DNA of 64,000 nt from Rhabdornis inornatus. Lineage: Eukaryota; Chordata; Aves; Passeriformes; Rhabdornithidae. Below, in pieces: positions 1 through 11,757 of this stretch (position 1 is its first letter; each line of letters starts with the position of its first letter). The notes below the pieces were generated by a model. That model ran no database searches. It was not told the origin of the DNA and saw only the letters and a list, made by a program, of their open reading frames with translations. The stretch covers positions 62,001 through 126,000 of the forward strand of contig VWZS01006805.1 of assembly GCA_013397075.1 (NCBI GenBank), in the 5' to 3' direction. Both the position numbers and the translations under genes were made by a program.

Positions 1-3000
1 ACTAACAATGAATGGGTGGAGAGGTGGGCAGGGGGACACAAACAAACACATATAACCCACATATGAAGTGAACCGAAAATGATGTCACAGATATTGAACA
101 AAATGTTTACAAGATTGTGTCTGGTTAAACAAACAGAAGGCAGAGACAGAAAGGAAAACGACCTTGTCCTGCACAATAGAGGGATTCATATGGGTGAACC
201 AGATACCCACAATTACCCGCTATTAGAACTGTATTGCAAATGTAGCTCAACGTGCAATATATTAAGTACTTACTCAATCCTGTTTGCAACATGAGAAAAC
301 ACAGACAAAATCATGTCAGTCACCTTTCTGAATCTGATCATCTTCTGCTTGCTAAAAATGTAGTAGCATACTGAACAGAAGCTCCAGCTGGTATAAATCA
401 GTTCAGCTCTGTTGACACCATGGATGGCAAAGGATAATGTATCTTTGCAGTAGTTGCTCTCCTGCAAAATCAAGCGCACACAGTGCTTGATGTCCCCTGG
501 CAGCCTGCATGCAAAGGCATTAATATGGACATACTCACTCTGAGGCAAGTTTCACAAAGCCACTGTGTTACACCCCTGAGTTGTGGAACAATTCATATAA
601 GTGGGTCTTAACTCTACTCTGCCACTGTCCTTTTCTGGTCATCAAAAAGAGACGATTACATGGATGACACAGTGGGAAAAGCTCTGCTTCAATTTTTTCA
701 AGAGATGTTTTCTTCTAAGGAGCTCTAATCCCCAAGACTGTAACTTTCACTCTTCAAACGGAGCTCAGATTCCTGACCTTGGCACAGCATCACAGAGGAC
801 TTGTTTTCACTCACACAGATTAACTGTCACTGAACAACTCATCCAGGATAATTGGCACAACCACTCCTCTTCTTCAAAGCTACCACTTCCTCACCTATTT
901 TCCCTTCTTCCTCCAAAGAGTACACAACACACAATATTATAACACATAACAGTGACTTTAATTACACTACACCAATTGGCAAGAGCATTATCCTGAAAAA
1001 AACTGCCAATTACAGCCAGAGAAGGAAGGCACAGCATGGAGCTGTATAAAAAGCACCTTTGAGTGTCTTGTTCCAAGCACTAGGTGCATTTTATGCACAT
1101 GGCTACAAATTCTGCCTGCCCCTGGGAATGGAGCAGCACGGGAGCACACACAGCTCTTGCCTCCACATTACAAGTAAGTGTGTCAGTCCTGACCTCTTCC
1201 TATGGACAAACCTATATCCATTGTTCTTATCTCCATGTATCCACACAGCTCACATGCCAATGGGGAGGCCTATGACCCATCCATGGCATTATCTTGGAAT
1301 TAAGTCCAATATAATTTGTCCTGCACTCGAACAAACACCTTCCTCTGGCACTTATTGGGAGTGCAAATAAGATACTAAAGAGATACTGGCTTTATTGTGT
1401 GTTTCAACTAGGGCTGCCAGGATTCCACATTCTGTAATCAATTTCACAGTATTTTTTTCCTGTTAAACCTCAGGGGACTGCTTTGAAAAAGTGTTTGTTT
1501 GTGAGTAAAACCTGAAAAAAGTCCAACCTTTTCTAGTTGGGGAAAAAAAACACTTGGATGTGTGTGTGAAACATAAGCTAGAACTTAAAAAATTTAACAG
1601 TAAAGAAGGCTTCTTAACCTCCCTCCTTAAAGTTCCTATTTTTAAACTGAGCTTGACAATTTCTAATATCCTCGAGATCTCCAAGACTAACGAAATTTTC
1701 CTGGATCTTTAATATGATCACTAACAAATGGATGAGCAAGGTACTTTTTGAGAAGCATCATCACAGCTATTTTGACCATACCCACACACTAGAACTTTAA
1801 TTTTGAAGACCTAGTCAATATGCAATCTATCTCTCTCCAGCCTTGAATTGGTCTCTGTCTCATTTAAATTTGGAAAAAAAAAAGCTGGAAGAACAGCTAG
1901 CAGCCCCAAAATAGGGCACTAGTTTGCCCACTCTCGCATCAACAATTTTTAAAGATCTGCAGTTCAATGCCCCACTAAACTGCACATCCCTCCAGCTGCA
2001 CGCTCACTCCTCTTCCCTTACATCCAGCAATCATGGGGCCTCTCAGGGTGTTCCTCGGATTATGAAACACAAAGAAGATGGAGCAGCTTCCTCACATCAG
2101 CTCAACTAGTCCCTGGATTTCCCTGGAAGCCTCCCTTGATAAATCCCAGCCCAGATCAACTCAAACAAAAGTAGATGATACAAGGAAGTTAAATGATGTT
2201 ATTGTAAAGCACCTTCTTAATTTACAGCACACCTCTGAAGCAAGAAGCAGCAATTAAACACTAGCCTTTACAACTATAGCACAGGAGCCTGCCTCCACCC
2301 TCCAGCCAGCTGGAACTGCTCCCACTTGCTCTTCAGCAGCCACACTCACCCACAGCCACGCTGCAGCTCTCCATCCAGCTTCTTACTGCCCCACACCACC
2401 AGCTCTGGGACCTGTCTGAGCAGCACCTGGCCCTGAATGGACAGGATAAGGGCTTTGGGACACTGCTGCAATGCCAAATCTCAACAGCAGCAAAATAGGA
2501 CAAGCATCTTGTTTCTCTTGAACCGAGGCAGCTGTAAGAGGAAGGCAAGAAGCTCGGGGAAACACGCATCAGTCATCACACAGTAAAATCTTCCCTGACT
2601 TCATCCACCAGAGAAAAAAAAAGTAACAGGGCCTGTCCAGGGCCCAGAGTCATTTAGATGCCAACCTGATTTATCAACAGTGATTTCTGTTCCTACACCA
2701 GCTGTTCAACTCTCTCCTGGGCAACTTGATTGGGAATTTTATACCCTGAATGGGCCATTTCAACCACAGTACATTACTAGCTTCTCACAAATGTTCTTCT
2801 CTGCTTGGGGGAGGAACACTCATCCATCAAATACCTTGGTGCCTTCTCTGCTTGCCACTTGCTGCAACTATTTGCTTTGGCACAGCAGCTCTCTGGACAG
2901 CAAGAAGGCGTGCTGTTATTTTCCCCAGCGACAGCATTGAAAAAGGAAAGCGTATAAATGATAGCAGTCTAGGGGCTGCCTTCATTGATCCAGCAAGGAA

Positions 3001-6000
3001 TGGGATTTTTTTTGTGTGTGTGTCTCTAGTGCTATTTTTTTTTTTTAATGACGCTGTAGAACTGCTCCCAGTTTTGCTTGCTCCATATGGGACAGTGCTG
3101 AATACATACCATGCTGGGGGGCTGGGCAAATAAAACTTAATGCAAGAAAACTTTTTCAGCACAAGGTAACTGTGCTCTGGAGGGTCAGGGAAGGTCCTCT
3201 GCCCTGTTATACACACATTTTGCGTCATTTTACACTTCTAGAGCAGCTGTTGTGTAGAATACCAGAAAATTCATGAACACATAGTAAAGGGCATGTCCCG
3301 GTTGCACCTGCAAACATAGCAAGTCCCCAGCATTGCATCATACTGTCAGTCCATGAAAGCTGCAAGGCTCAGAGAAACTGCACTACAATGACAGCCCAAA
3401 TATGCATGAAGATAATGCATTTATATATTCAAGCCATGAGTACACCCTATGGGCTTGATTTTCTACTTGTTCCCATTCCCCAACATCCCCCCCACCAACA
3501 TAACTTCAGTGGGATTTAGATCAGAACTTCAATGGATATATAGAATAAAAAAGAAAAAATCTATTTCAAGCCAAGGAGAGATTGGATACAATCAGTGTCT
3601 GTGAAAATGTTTAGATCACTTCTCCTGGCAAGGACTGCAGCAAACAAAGTAAAGCAATGTGTCTACCTGAGTAGGGTGCCTGACGCTGCAGGAAGATAGC
3701 TGTGGAAATAAAGCAAAAGCTCTGGGCTGCTGCAAGACTAATTAAACCTTGATCTAACTGGGGCTGCAATTTTTAATCTGGATTTTTTTACTACTAATGA
3801 GGAGACTTGCTTTAGCATTTCTTAATATAATTTTATCCAGCAGCCCCTGGAATGTATTCAGTGTCAATTGGTATCTTTTTCCTGGGACAGACCTCTACAC
3901 TGGCAGCTTCTGCCACTGACACATCAACTCACATAAAGGAAAAAAATCACCATTAGCTAAAAATATCTGAATGAAAACAGTGTTTCAAACGCCACGGTAT
4001 TAGCCTGCCTTTCTTTCCTTGGCTCCCTCTTTGTTATCTATGGCCATTTACATAGCCTCTGATAGCTGCAAAAAACTGCCTGATTTCATCTTAGTTTTTA
4101 AATAGCAGTGGGAGACATTTCCTTGAATTACATTTATAAAAAAAGCAACCTCATAAATTTCTTTTGTAAACAATCCTTCCAAAGTCTATGAAGAACTACC
4201 GAATATACCAAGAAAAGGCCCAGTAAATGAGCTGTGAAAGGAAACGGTGGCAGGCATGATGTACTTTTCCCCCTCACTTTCCAGAAGCTGCTCATTAAGT
4301 CCAGTTTTATGTGGGGTGAAGACAAGCCACAGAAATTCCCAGGATAACACTGGTGTCTGATTAATGAGAAATGTCACATCAGTCTAACAGAATTGTAAGG
4401 AAGATGTGACTGTTGCATGCACACAGGCACCGACATTACACTGTTTGCCTCAGAGCATCCTGCCCACCTGCTCCCTTCCTGTTTAACTCAAACCTTCCTA
4501 AAATCAGGACCATTTCTCCAGTCTTGTTCCAAGTTTCCACCTTTATCTCTCAGCCTGCCAGTGCTGGTTAAACAAAGAATTTAGGAGTGGAAATGACTGT
4601 ATTCTGTGAGAGACACACTCCAGAGAGCAGGAGGACGAGCACACAAACTCAAACAGAGCAGCGCCGGATGCTTCCACAAGTGAAACCTCCTGCATCCTTT
4701 CTTACAGTAGAAATGAGATAGAGAGGAAAGAATGACCTCCAGATGTAAGTCATCCTAAGACAGTTACTTCCAAGGCAAAGCTCAAGATTTTGTACTTTTT
4801 GTGCTAAACACAAACCCTTAGGGGCTTTCTCTGAAGTCTGCTTAGGTACCCTGCACACATCTGCTGGGTGAAAAGGAGCAGCGTGTCTGTTTGATACAAA
4901 GCAAGTACAGAAACACACATTATCCTGCATAACCTTTTAACACATTTAAATATCAAAGACTAGAAGAGGAGGCATGAATGTGATTCCCCATATTCCTTAG
5001 GATGGCTGGAAGCTGGAAATGCTCCTTTCGCCCCCTCACAGCCAGTGGGTTGCTCCAGCTCCAGCACATTTCAGCATTTTACAAAGCATCAGCCATGGCC
5101 AGGACCAACATATACAACACTCTGTAAAAAAGTAAAACCAACCACGTTGCCTAGGAGTGCTTTGGCTGAAATAATTCAAATGGCAAAACAGCACTTTTTT
5201 AAAAAGAAATCTATTTCAAGTGGATTTGGCTTGTTTCCAATACCAATTAATAGCAATATTGAATTCCTGGGTGGATAAATAAGCAGCTTCTGTCTACTGG
5301 ACTTTCATGTAATGACACTGTAAAAACCTAAAAACTGATTCTATCTGCCAGAGATTACAAAAGCTGTATTCCCCCAACACAGATCTTTCAACACTCCCTT
5401 TTTTGCAAGGATTTACATTCAAATTAATTTTGAATTTGGCAGTAAGAACTGCAGTACACAATTCCTCTGTCCACCATGGCTATATAATTGTTATAATTCA
5501 GATTTTTAGGCACGCATTCTTAGGTATCTACTGAGATGCTTTAGGGAAGGGTAGCAGCAAATACCCTGCTGCAAGAGAAACAAATCAGCACTCCCCTCCC
5601 TCCAAGGCACTTTTGTTCATTTTCTGTAACAAAAATACACCACCTCTGTTGCTTCTTGCGCAGACTAACAAACTACCCTAATTCACAGCACTAACAATCA
5701 TCAACCTGCCCTCACAAACAGTCACCTTTTCCCTTTGAGCTCCCTCACATCGACCCAAGCTCCCCATCATGGATGGTGTCCAACAATCTCCAACTTGACT
5801 GTTGATGCTTATTCACTGCCCAACCACTACTGTCGTATTTAAGCCAGAGCCTTGCCTCACACAGAGTGATCTCTGTATCAGAAAGCACCACTTGGGGTTA
5901 TTAAAAAAAACAGCACTGCAGTTTCAAGCTCAGGCATCCCAGAGCCAAAAATCAATAGGCAAGTTCGTAGGAAAAGGAAAAAAGAGGATACAATATTACG

Positions 6001-6783
6001 TTTGACTGAATTACTGTGCTTTAGACATAACAGAGCATTCTTAACATGGAAAGCCATTCCTAAAAATTAGGAATGTGGAACATTTTGTGAACCCTAGACT
6101 ATAGAGATTATTTTGGCCTTTTAAACCAACTTAATGTCGCGGCTTTTTAAGTATCAAGTTCTCATGACTTCTTTCTGCTACTGTATTTAACATCCAAGGG
6201 ACGCTTCTTTCTTGCATTTTCTCTATACCCTGCTTCAGGAAAGGACTAATCACTGGAATAGGGACCAGCAACATCAAAAGAAAGCTGCTTTTTCATTTTT
6301 ATGCATTTGTACCAGCTGGCAATTCATCATTTTCAAAGCTGGGGACAGCAGAAATTTTGTCCCCAGGAAACCATGCTCTCTTTAATAATGAGAACAACCA
6401 AATGCCATGATTTGTAGGAAGCAACTTTTTTCTTTGACCTTTTTATTACCGGCAAAATGTCAGCAGATTATTGAAGTGCAGAGAGCACAGTCTTTGATAA
6501 ATAACTTTGTGTTGCCGCATACCAGACCAAAACGCCCCCTCCTCCCTGTCCAGACACAAACCTTAGCTTTCCAAAACAGCTCTGATTTATAAAAAATTAT
6601 GGATAACTAACAGAGTCTGAATGCCAAGTGCAATACTGTGGGTGAACAGGGCTTGCTCAATTCCTGGAAGCATAAACAAGGGGGGAAGGAACAAAAAGAC
6701 CAAGAGCCAGAATGCAGCCTTGCTTCTGTCTTTGACCGCTACAGAATCACTGCTGACATAACACATTCAATCTTCATCCTTAC
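1..6783. other. Non-coding DNA, probably intron of a minus-strand gene
   Basis: No protein-coding gene is visible. Open frames are short, occur on both strands at the rate expected by chance, and resemble no protein family I know. By eye the plus strand carries more A than T and more C than G, the skew expected if the minus strand is the sense strand of a long transcript. That fits the CpG-island promoter at about 16 kb, whose exon-like segment points left. A T/GT low-complexity tract lies at 3006-3046. The segment around 3.72-3.87 kb is AT-rich with TAAT-type words and could be a regulatory element. The intron reading is inference; the absence of recognisable coding sequence is direct observation. 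Confidence 0.5.
3006..3046. repeat. T-rich / GT low-complexity tract
   Basis: A run of eight T is followed by a short (GT)n stretch, and then by a second run of twelve T. It is ordinary low-complexity vertebrate sequence with no sign that it is the tail of a longer element. Confidence 0.8.
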
Positions 6784-6816
6784 CTGAAATACAGCAGCAT
6801 GAAAAATTGGAAAGGA
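6784..6816 (-). other. Possible 33-nt microexon (weak)
   Basis: On the minus strand a consensus donor (TTTCAG|GTAAGG) lies directly downstream of a 33-nt segment. That segment is preceded by a pyrimidine-rich acceptor (TTTTTTTACTGAG). The length is a multiple of three and all three frames are open. It lies in the inferred intron of the leftward gene, on the expected strand. Splice-like pairs this close arise by chance in 64 kb, and I recognise no protein in any frame, so this is a candidate only. Confidence 0.12.
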
Positions 6817-8019
6817 CTCAGTAAAAAAACCATAAGGCTGTCTCCAATTCTTAAATCAACTGCAATGAGACTTAAGATGTTCAACCTACTTAACTAATCC
6901 AAGACATTTAAGGGATCACCTGATCATAGCCTGCAATCACTTAGAGGGAAAAGATGTCAGAAAGCTGGAAAAAAGGTAGAAGAATGCCAGATTAGAGAGA
7001 AAACACATATCTTTTACTGTAAAGAAAAAGAGAACTACCATTTGCACACATTTCTGAAAAGCACAAAAGAATCACCACCAAAAATTAAAATGCACTACCT
7101 GCCTAAGGAAAATGCTCAATTCAACCAGAAATCACTACATGTAAGAATCATAGGCTAAAATCCTTGCAGATGCAAAGTCAAATGAGATCAGCAGGACTGA
7201 TATAGCTGGCTTTAAAATCCAAGATGCAAAAAAAAAGCTACGTTAACTCCAGCCTTCCTACCTGAGCCCACTTTCTCACCAGGTAAGCACCTCAGGAGAT
7301 CACCAAGCCAAGCGTAGCAGAGCCTTTCTCCAGCTGCCCAAGCCCTGCACCTCGCCATGCTGTAATCAAGCAGCAGGGCAGCCAGCAATGGGCAGCTCAT
7401 GCTGCTTGTTAAACATGTCCCAAAACACTGCATTTCTTCTCCACTTAACTTTTCTGAGGTCCACTTCCAAATCAGACTGAAGAAAATATTGTTTTACTAA
7501 CTTCAGTAAAATAAACCTTTTTATTATTTCACATGCCGTTTCATTTCCTGGTACTCAAAGCTAAATGGCACAGATATTTACAGTACTGGGAGTCTCATCT
7601 GTAGTTCATCTAAGACAGCCTCACTGAGCCAACAGCTCACAGCACAGTAGGACCGCCCATTAAAAACACTACGGGGTAATTCCAGGATTCCTACGGGCAC
7701 CATCTATGTGTGCAGCTCGGCTCATTTTCTACACATTATTAAAAGCTACACTACTTAACTCATCATTTAATTTTGATGTTAAATGAAAGCAAAAAGCATG
7801 ACAAAAGAATGCTAGTGAATAAAAAAGAAACAAAAAATATGTACCTGAAGACTTCCTAGTAGCTTTATCCAGAGAGCAAACAGGCAAACTCTGGCTGGAA
7901 CTGCGCCAGCAGAGAACGCCAAATAACCCCAGAAAGAGATCAGACCCTCTCCCTGCCAGGGCCTGTAGGCCAACACAGGAAAATAAATATAAGCCAACCC
8001 CAAAACTTACTTTGTTATT
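6817..8019. other. Non-coding DNA, nothing distinctive
   Basis: AT-rich sequence, plus strand A/C-biased, without a recognisable gene, repeat or RNA. The frames open on the minus strand near 7.2-7.4 kb and 7.7-8.06 kb show no domain, motif or splice context that would support translation. Confidence 0.6.
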
Positions 8020-8165
8020 TTTCCAGTGCAGACAGAGGCACAGAGGTGCAAGCAATCTCCCCACAGCAACAGGAGGCCTGTGATGGAAGCAGGAACTAAC
8101 ACTGATCTCCTGATTTCAAAGCCAAATGCCCTAATCACAAAATCATCCTACTTGCATTGCCTCAA
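8020..8165 (-). mobile_element. Possible ancient MIR-like SINE fragment
   Basis: The plus strand reads like a diverged copy of the widespread amniote MIR-type core. The order is a 'gaggcacagaggtg' word, a 'ccacagcaacagg' word, a 'gatggaagcaggaact' word, then 'gatctcctgatttc' and a closing 'aatgccctaatcac'. These match, in the same order, the well-known words of MIR elements (gaggcacagagaggt, cacacagcaagt, gagctgggaat, aggtctcctgac, agtgctctaaccac). Birds keep only a few old, highly diverged copies of such SINEs. Strand is uncertain because it was assigned from memory of the usual consensus orientation. A repeat-library search would settle it. Confidence 0.4.
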
Positions 8166-8443
8166 CCTGTCTCAATCCAGAACCAAATTACTGGAGAAGG
8201 GAAGATGGGAGAGAAGGGAAGAAAACAGAAGGTTTATCAGGAATATTTCTGGTCCACCTGGGAGTAAACACTGCTTACATTGGTCCCCCAAAATTGCACT
8301 TCAATGAATTCAGAACAATAGTATGAAGTTTACCGCTCAAAATACTCAGCTTTCTGACAGTTCAAGCAAGGCTGACACAGACCTTCCCTTAAGGCAAGAA
8401 AAAGCCCCATATTGCTTAATGCTTTTTATACAGGGGCCTGGAA

Positions 8444-8500
8444 TGCTCAAGAGATTAAATAATTCACCCTGTACGCAGGGGTTCACATCCAGCCCGAATC
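8444..8500. repeat. Second short MIR-like segment (weak)
   Basis: About 280 bases after the first candidate, the plus strand contains 'gctcaagagattaaataatt' followed by a cac..gcaggggttc stretch. This recalls the 'gctcagagaggttaagtaact' and 'cacacagcagg' words of MIR-type SINEs. It is short and diverged, so chance resemblance is quite possible. It could be a separate insertion or a displaced piece of the neighbouring copy. Confidence 0.2.
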
Positions 8501-8517
8501 ACAAGTGTCAAGTACAA

Positions 8518-9304
8518 TCACACGCACTCTTGATAGACTTTGAGAGGTAAGAGCACAGCACGAGTGCAACTCCCAGGAGATAAACGCTTGTATGGGACAA
8601 GTCCCTGTAGATCAACTTGGCAGCAGTCCCAGCAGGAGAGCAAGAGAAGCCAGTGCAGGGAGCACTGCACAGAAGCGGTGTCTTGGACCTCAGGGTACAG
8701 AGGTGAATAAATGAGGGAACATGCTTTGGTTTTCCCCATAACAGCTTCAACTTCCAAAGACACAATGAAATCTGCCCCAGATAAAACACTTTTATCTGTG
8801 TGTTTTAGGGTGTGCTTACAGCAGCTCCACGTTAAAAGTGGCATCAAAGATGCCATTCTCGACTGCATCAAATATGCCACGACAGTGAATTGGTGTGTTT
8901 TAATATGGGGTACACAGTTCTGCATACCTTGTGATTTGCTCAGGCTCTCAAACAAGGGCAATGGAGGGAAGCTGCTCCAGCTTCAACGCAGGAAGAGCAG
9001 CAGAGGTGGGTGCTGGCGGATGGCACAGAGAGCTGGAGTGCACCCACTCAACCTGCCTGGAGACTTGAGATGTTGCAACTTGCTCCAAGCAGAAAAGAGC
9101 AGCAAACCACAGCTGTCTCTGCAGTGTGGGCAAAGCACGGAGGGAGCAGAGCCTTCGGGGGAGCCATGCTACACTGCAGTGCCTTCAGAGCTGCAATGGC
9201 ATTTGCTGTGTGTGCCCCTGCCTGCGTACCTCCAGGCTCGGCTGGAGGCTGCAATCTGGTTCATCACTATTTCCACAGACATTTTCACTTGGAGTGCCTG
9301 CTGA
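8518..9304. other. Region of unusually open frames, no recognised product
   Basis: A plus-strand frame at 8711-9304 stays open for 197 codons, the longest in the window. A minus-strand frame at 8518-8961 stays open for 147 codons, and others overlap them. The local base composition is richer in G and C than the flanks, so stops are rarer in every frame. The 197-residue translation has no signal peptide, domain, repeat or motif I recognise, and it contains many scattered Cys and Leu residues as non-coding translations often do. I do not call a gene. The plus frame is also on the opposite strand to the transcription inferred for this side of the CpG island. Confidence 0.3.
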
Positions 9305-11256
9305 TTCCTTTAATAAACTGCTGCATCCCTGAGGTATAAAGGGCAGAAAACTCTTCTAGCAAAACCTGGGAGTCAGTGATAGAGAGGGGAAAATAAATTA
9401 TTAAGGACCACATTGGGGCAGGTTTTCTTTCTTTCTGTCTCGAACAAAACTTAAATCACTTCTTCCTTCCCCCATCGTGGCTATAGTAATAATGCAGAAC
9501 TATTAATTATCCTCATCTTAACTAGAAAAGCCTCCTTCAATTTAGCACTTAATATAATTACAGTAAATTAAACAGTGTCTAGAAAAAAGTCTTACCTTTT
9601 CAGAGCTATTACCTTACCTCTATGAAACTCTATCAGTTAAAAGTGAAGCTAGCTATTAAACAATAAGGGTTGGTAGCTATTCAGTGAGCAGAAAAGTGAG
9701 ATGTTCAGTGGAAAATTGTTCAAATTCTAGTACTAAATTCAATACCACATCTCCAAGGGAAAATGGGAGAATCTTGTTAATGGTACTGCAATGTCCCTCT
9801 CGCATTGCAGAGATAGTACTTGAGCACCAATTCTCTGTTCACTTCCCTTCACCTCAATAGTTTCTCTTTTTTAATGTAAGGAAAAAAATCTGCATTTTAT
9901 AAAATCACAAGGTAAATTATTGCCTTTGTGTTCTTTCAGCAAAAGCTCTCTCTGGCTAGTGAGACATCATTCATCTGATTTCTCAAAGAGACATACAGGA
10001 TAAAAAGCACTTGGCTGCCATGAAGTTGATGGGAAAACACACAGACTTCAGAGGGTCACAATAAACAAAAAAATAAAAGCCATAAATTTCCACACTGCTA
10101 CTCTGAAAAAAAAATAAAAAGACAAAGCATCTACAACAGGTACTCAAGAGAGGCATTTGGTAAATGGTCATTCTGTGCTCTCCTAAATAAATCAAAAGCT
10201 GGCTTGGTAATACTTGGAGTGATATTAGAAGCATTATTTCTAACACAACATAAGCATATCAGCCATCAGGAATAAAATATTAAGCAGGAAATATCTTTAA
10301 TATATTGGTTTTCAACAATTGGGAGAACATTAGTAATAATTAGCAGCTGGCACTGGAAGTGCTCTCTGCTAACAGTGCATCTTGTGGATAACAGCAAGTC
10401 TTACATTAACACAATGATGTCAGCTGACAACAGCTTTATGGCAGAGAACAGCATATTGTACATTTCTGGGAAAAAGAACCTCTAGTGCTGTGGGGATTAT
10501 TATAGTTAAATAGCTTCTGAGTCACAGTCTGCTGTTGCTCAATGTTTCTCACTTGGTCCCTACCCACGTACGTTTTATCTCCTCATGGGGATGCACCTGT
10601 TCAAAGAGAATAAAACTGGCACTATTGCACCCCTGCCTTAGCTCATTTAGACAAGTTATTCAGTATCTTGCTTACATAATGAGATTATTTTTATTTATAT
10701 TACAGAAAAGCCCAGCAGAATCCAAGACAATACTGCTCTAAATATTGTGTGAATTCCCAATAAGAGACCTTGACACCAAAGAACACAATAATCCAGGCAG
10801 AGAGGATGAAAAAGGCATGGAAAGCTGATATTAACACACCCTGGCCATGTACCTTCTCAGGGCACTCAGAAATGAGAGGCCCTACACTACACTTCTCAGA
10901 TATACTCATGGCTAGGAGATCCTCCCAGCTTCTCAGCACGCTTCACCCTCTTGGAAAAGCAAACTTTCAGCACCTACGCTGAGGCATTCCACAAGCCAGA
11001 ACTTGAACACTAGCTTGGAAAAAACTAGGTTAGAAGCCTGACAGTCTAGGCTTGGTTTAAGCAGCCTCCAGCCTTGTCCACAAGTAGAGCTCCCCAGGTC
11101 TACTGCAATGCATAGGTATATGAATAAATGAGTGCAGGTATCAATAAATGACTGCAGGTGTGCCAAGGTGCCTTCCATGACCTAGAGTCCAGAGAGAAAT
11201 TCAGGCAGTAACAGCAGTCTGATTACAGGCAAGAAAGCCTGGGTGGTTCAGCAGTC

Positions 11257-11340
11257 AAAAAAAAAAAAAACACCCAAAACAACCAAACCAAACAAACAAA
11301 CAACAACAACAAAAAAAAACCACAACCCCAAAAAACACAC
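11257..11340. repeat. A-rich low-complexity block (CAAA/CAA-like)
   Basis: A run of 14 A is followed by imperfect CCAAA, CAAA and CAA repeats, then another A run and an A/C-rich end. T is absent from the whole tract, and G also. Nothing upstream resembles a retroposed sequence. It mirrors the T/G-rich block at 20909-20966, which lies on the other side of the CpG island on the opposite strand. Confidence 0.85.
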
Positions 11341-11718
11341 TCAACAGCCAAGAAATTTGGCCTTGTTTGCATCCACTGAATCTGAATTAAAGCAAAACAA
11401 AACAATCTTGCACATGCTTATATACATTCTATCTCCTCTTCAATGAGAAAGGTTACAAAGGCAGAGCAAGACAAGGAGGCTGTGACAAATGACAGATGTT
11501 AAAATGGAAAGAAGAAAATCTACTATAAACAAAACTGAAAAATACAAACACTGTGTATTTCATATCTAACATGCCTGTGTTCTACTCTAGATTACAATAA
11601 CAGAGCTCCATGGAAGGTATCCTAAATTAGTGCCTTGCCCACTAATTCCATAATTTGTATGGTGCATTCAGTCCTCACAGAAAACCTTCATGGTCCAAGC
11701 AAGGATTTACAAATTTAC

Positions 11719-11757
11719 AAAAAAAAAACCAAAAAAAACAAGGGGGAAAAAAAAAAC
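11719..11757. repeat. A-rich low-complexity tract
   Basis: Three runs of A are separated by CC, CAAG and a run of five G. It is a simple low-complexity sequence with no adjacent element recognised. Confidence 0.8.
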
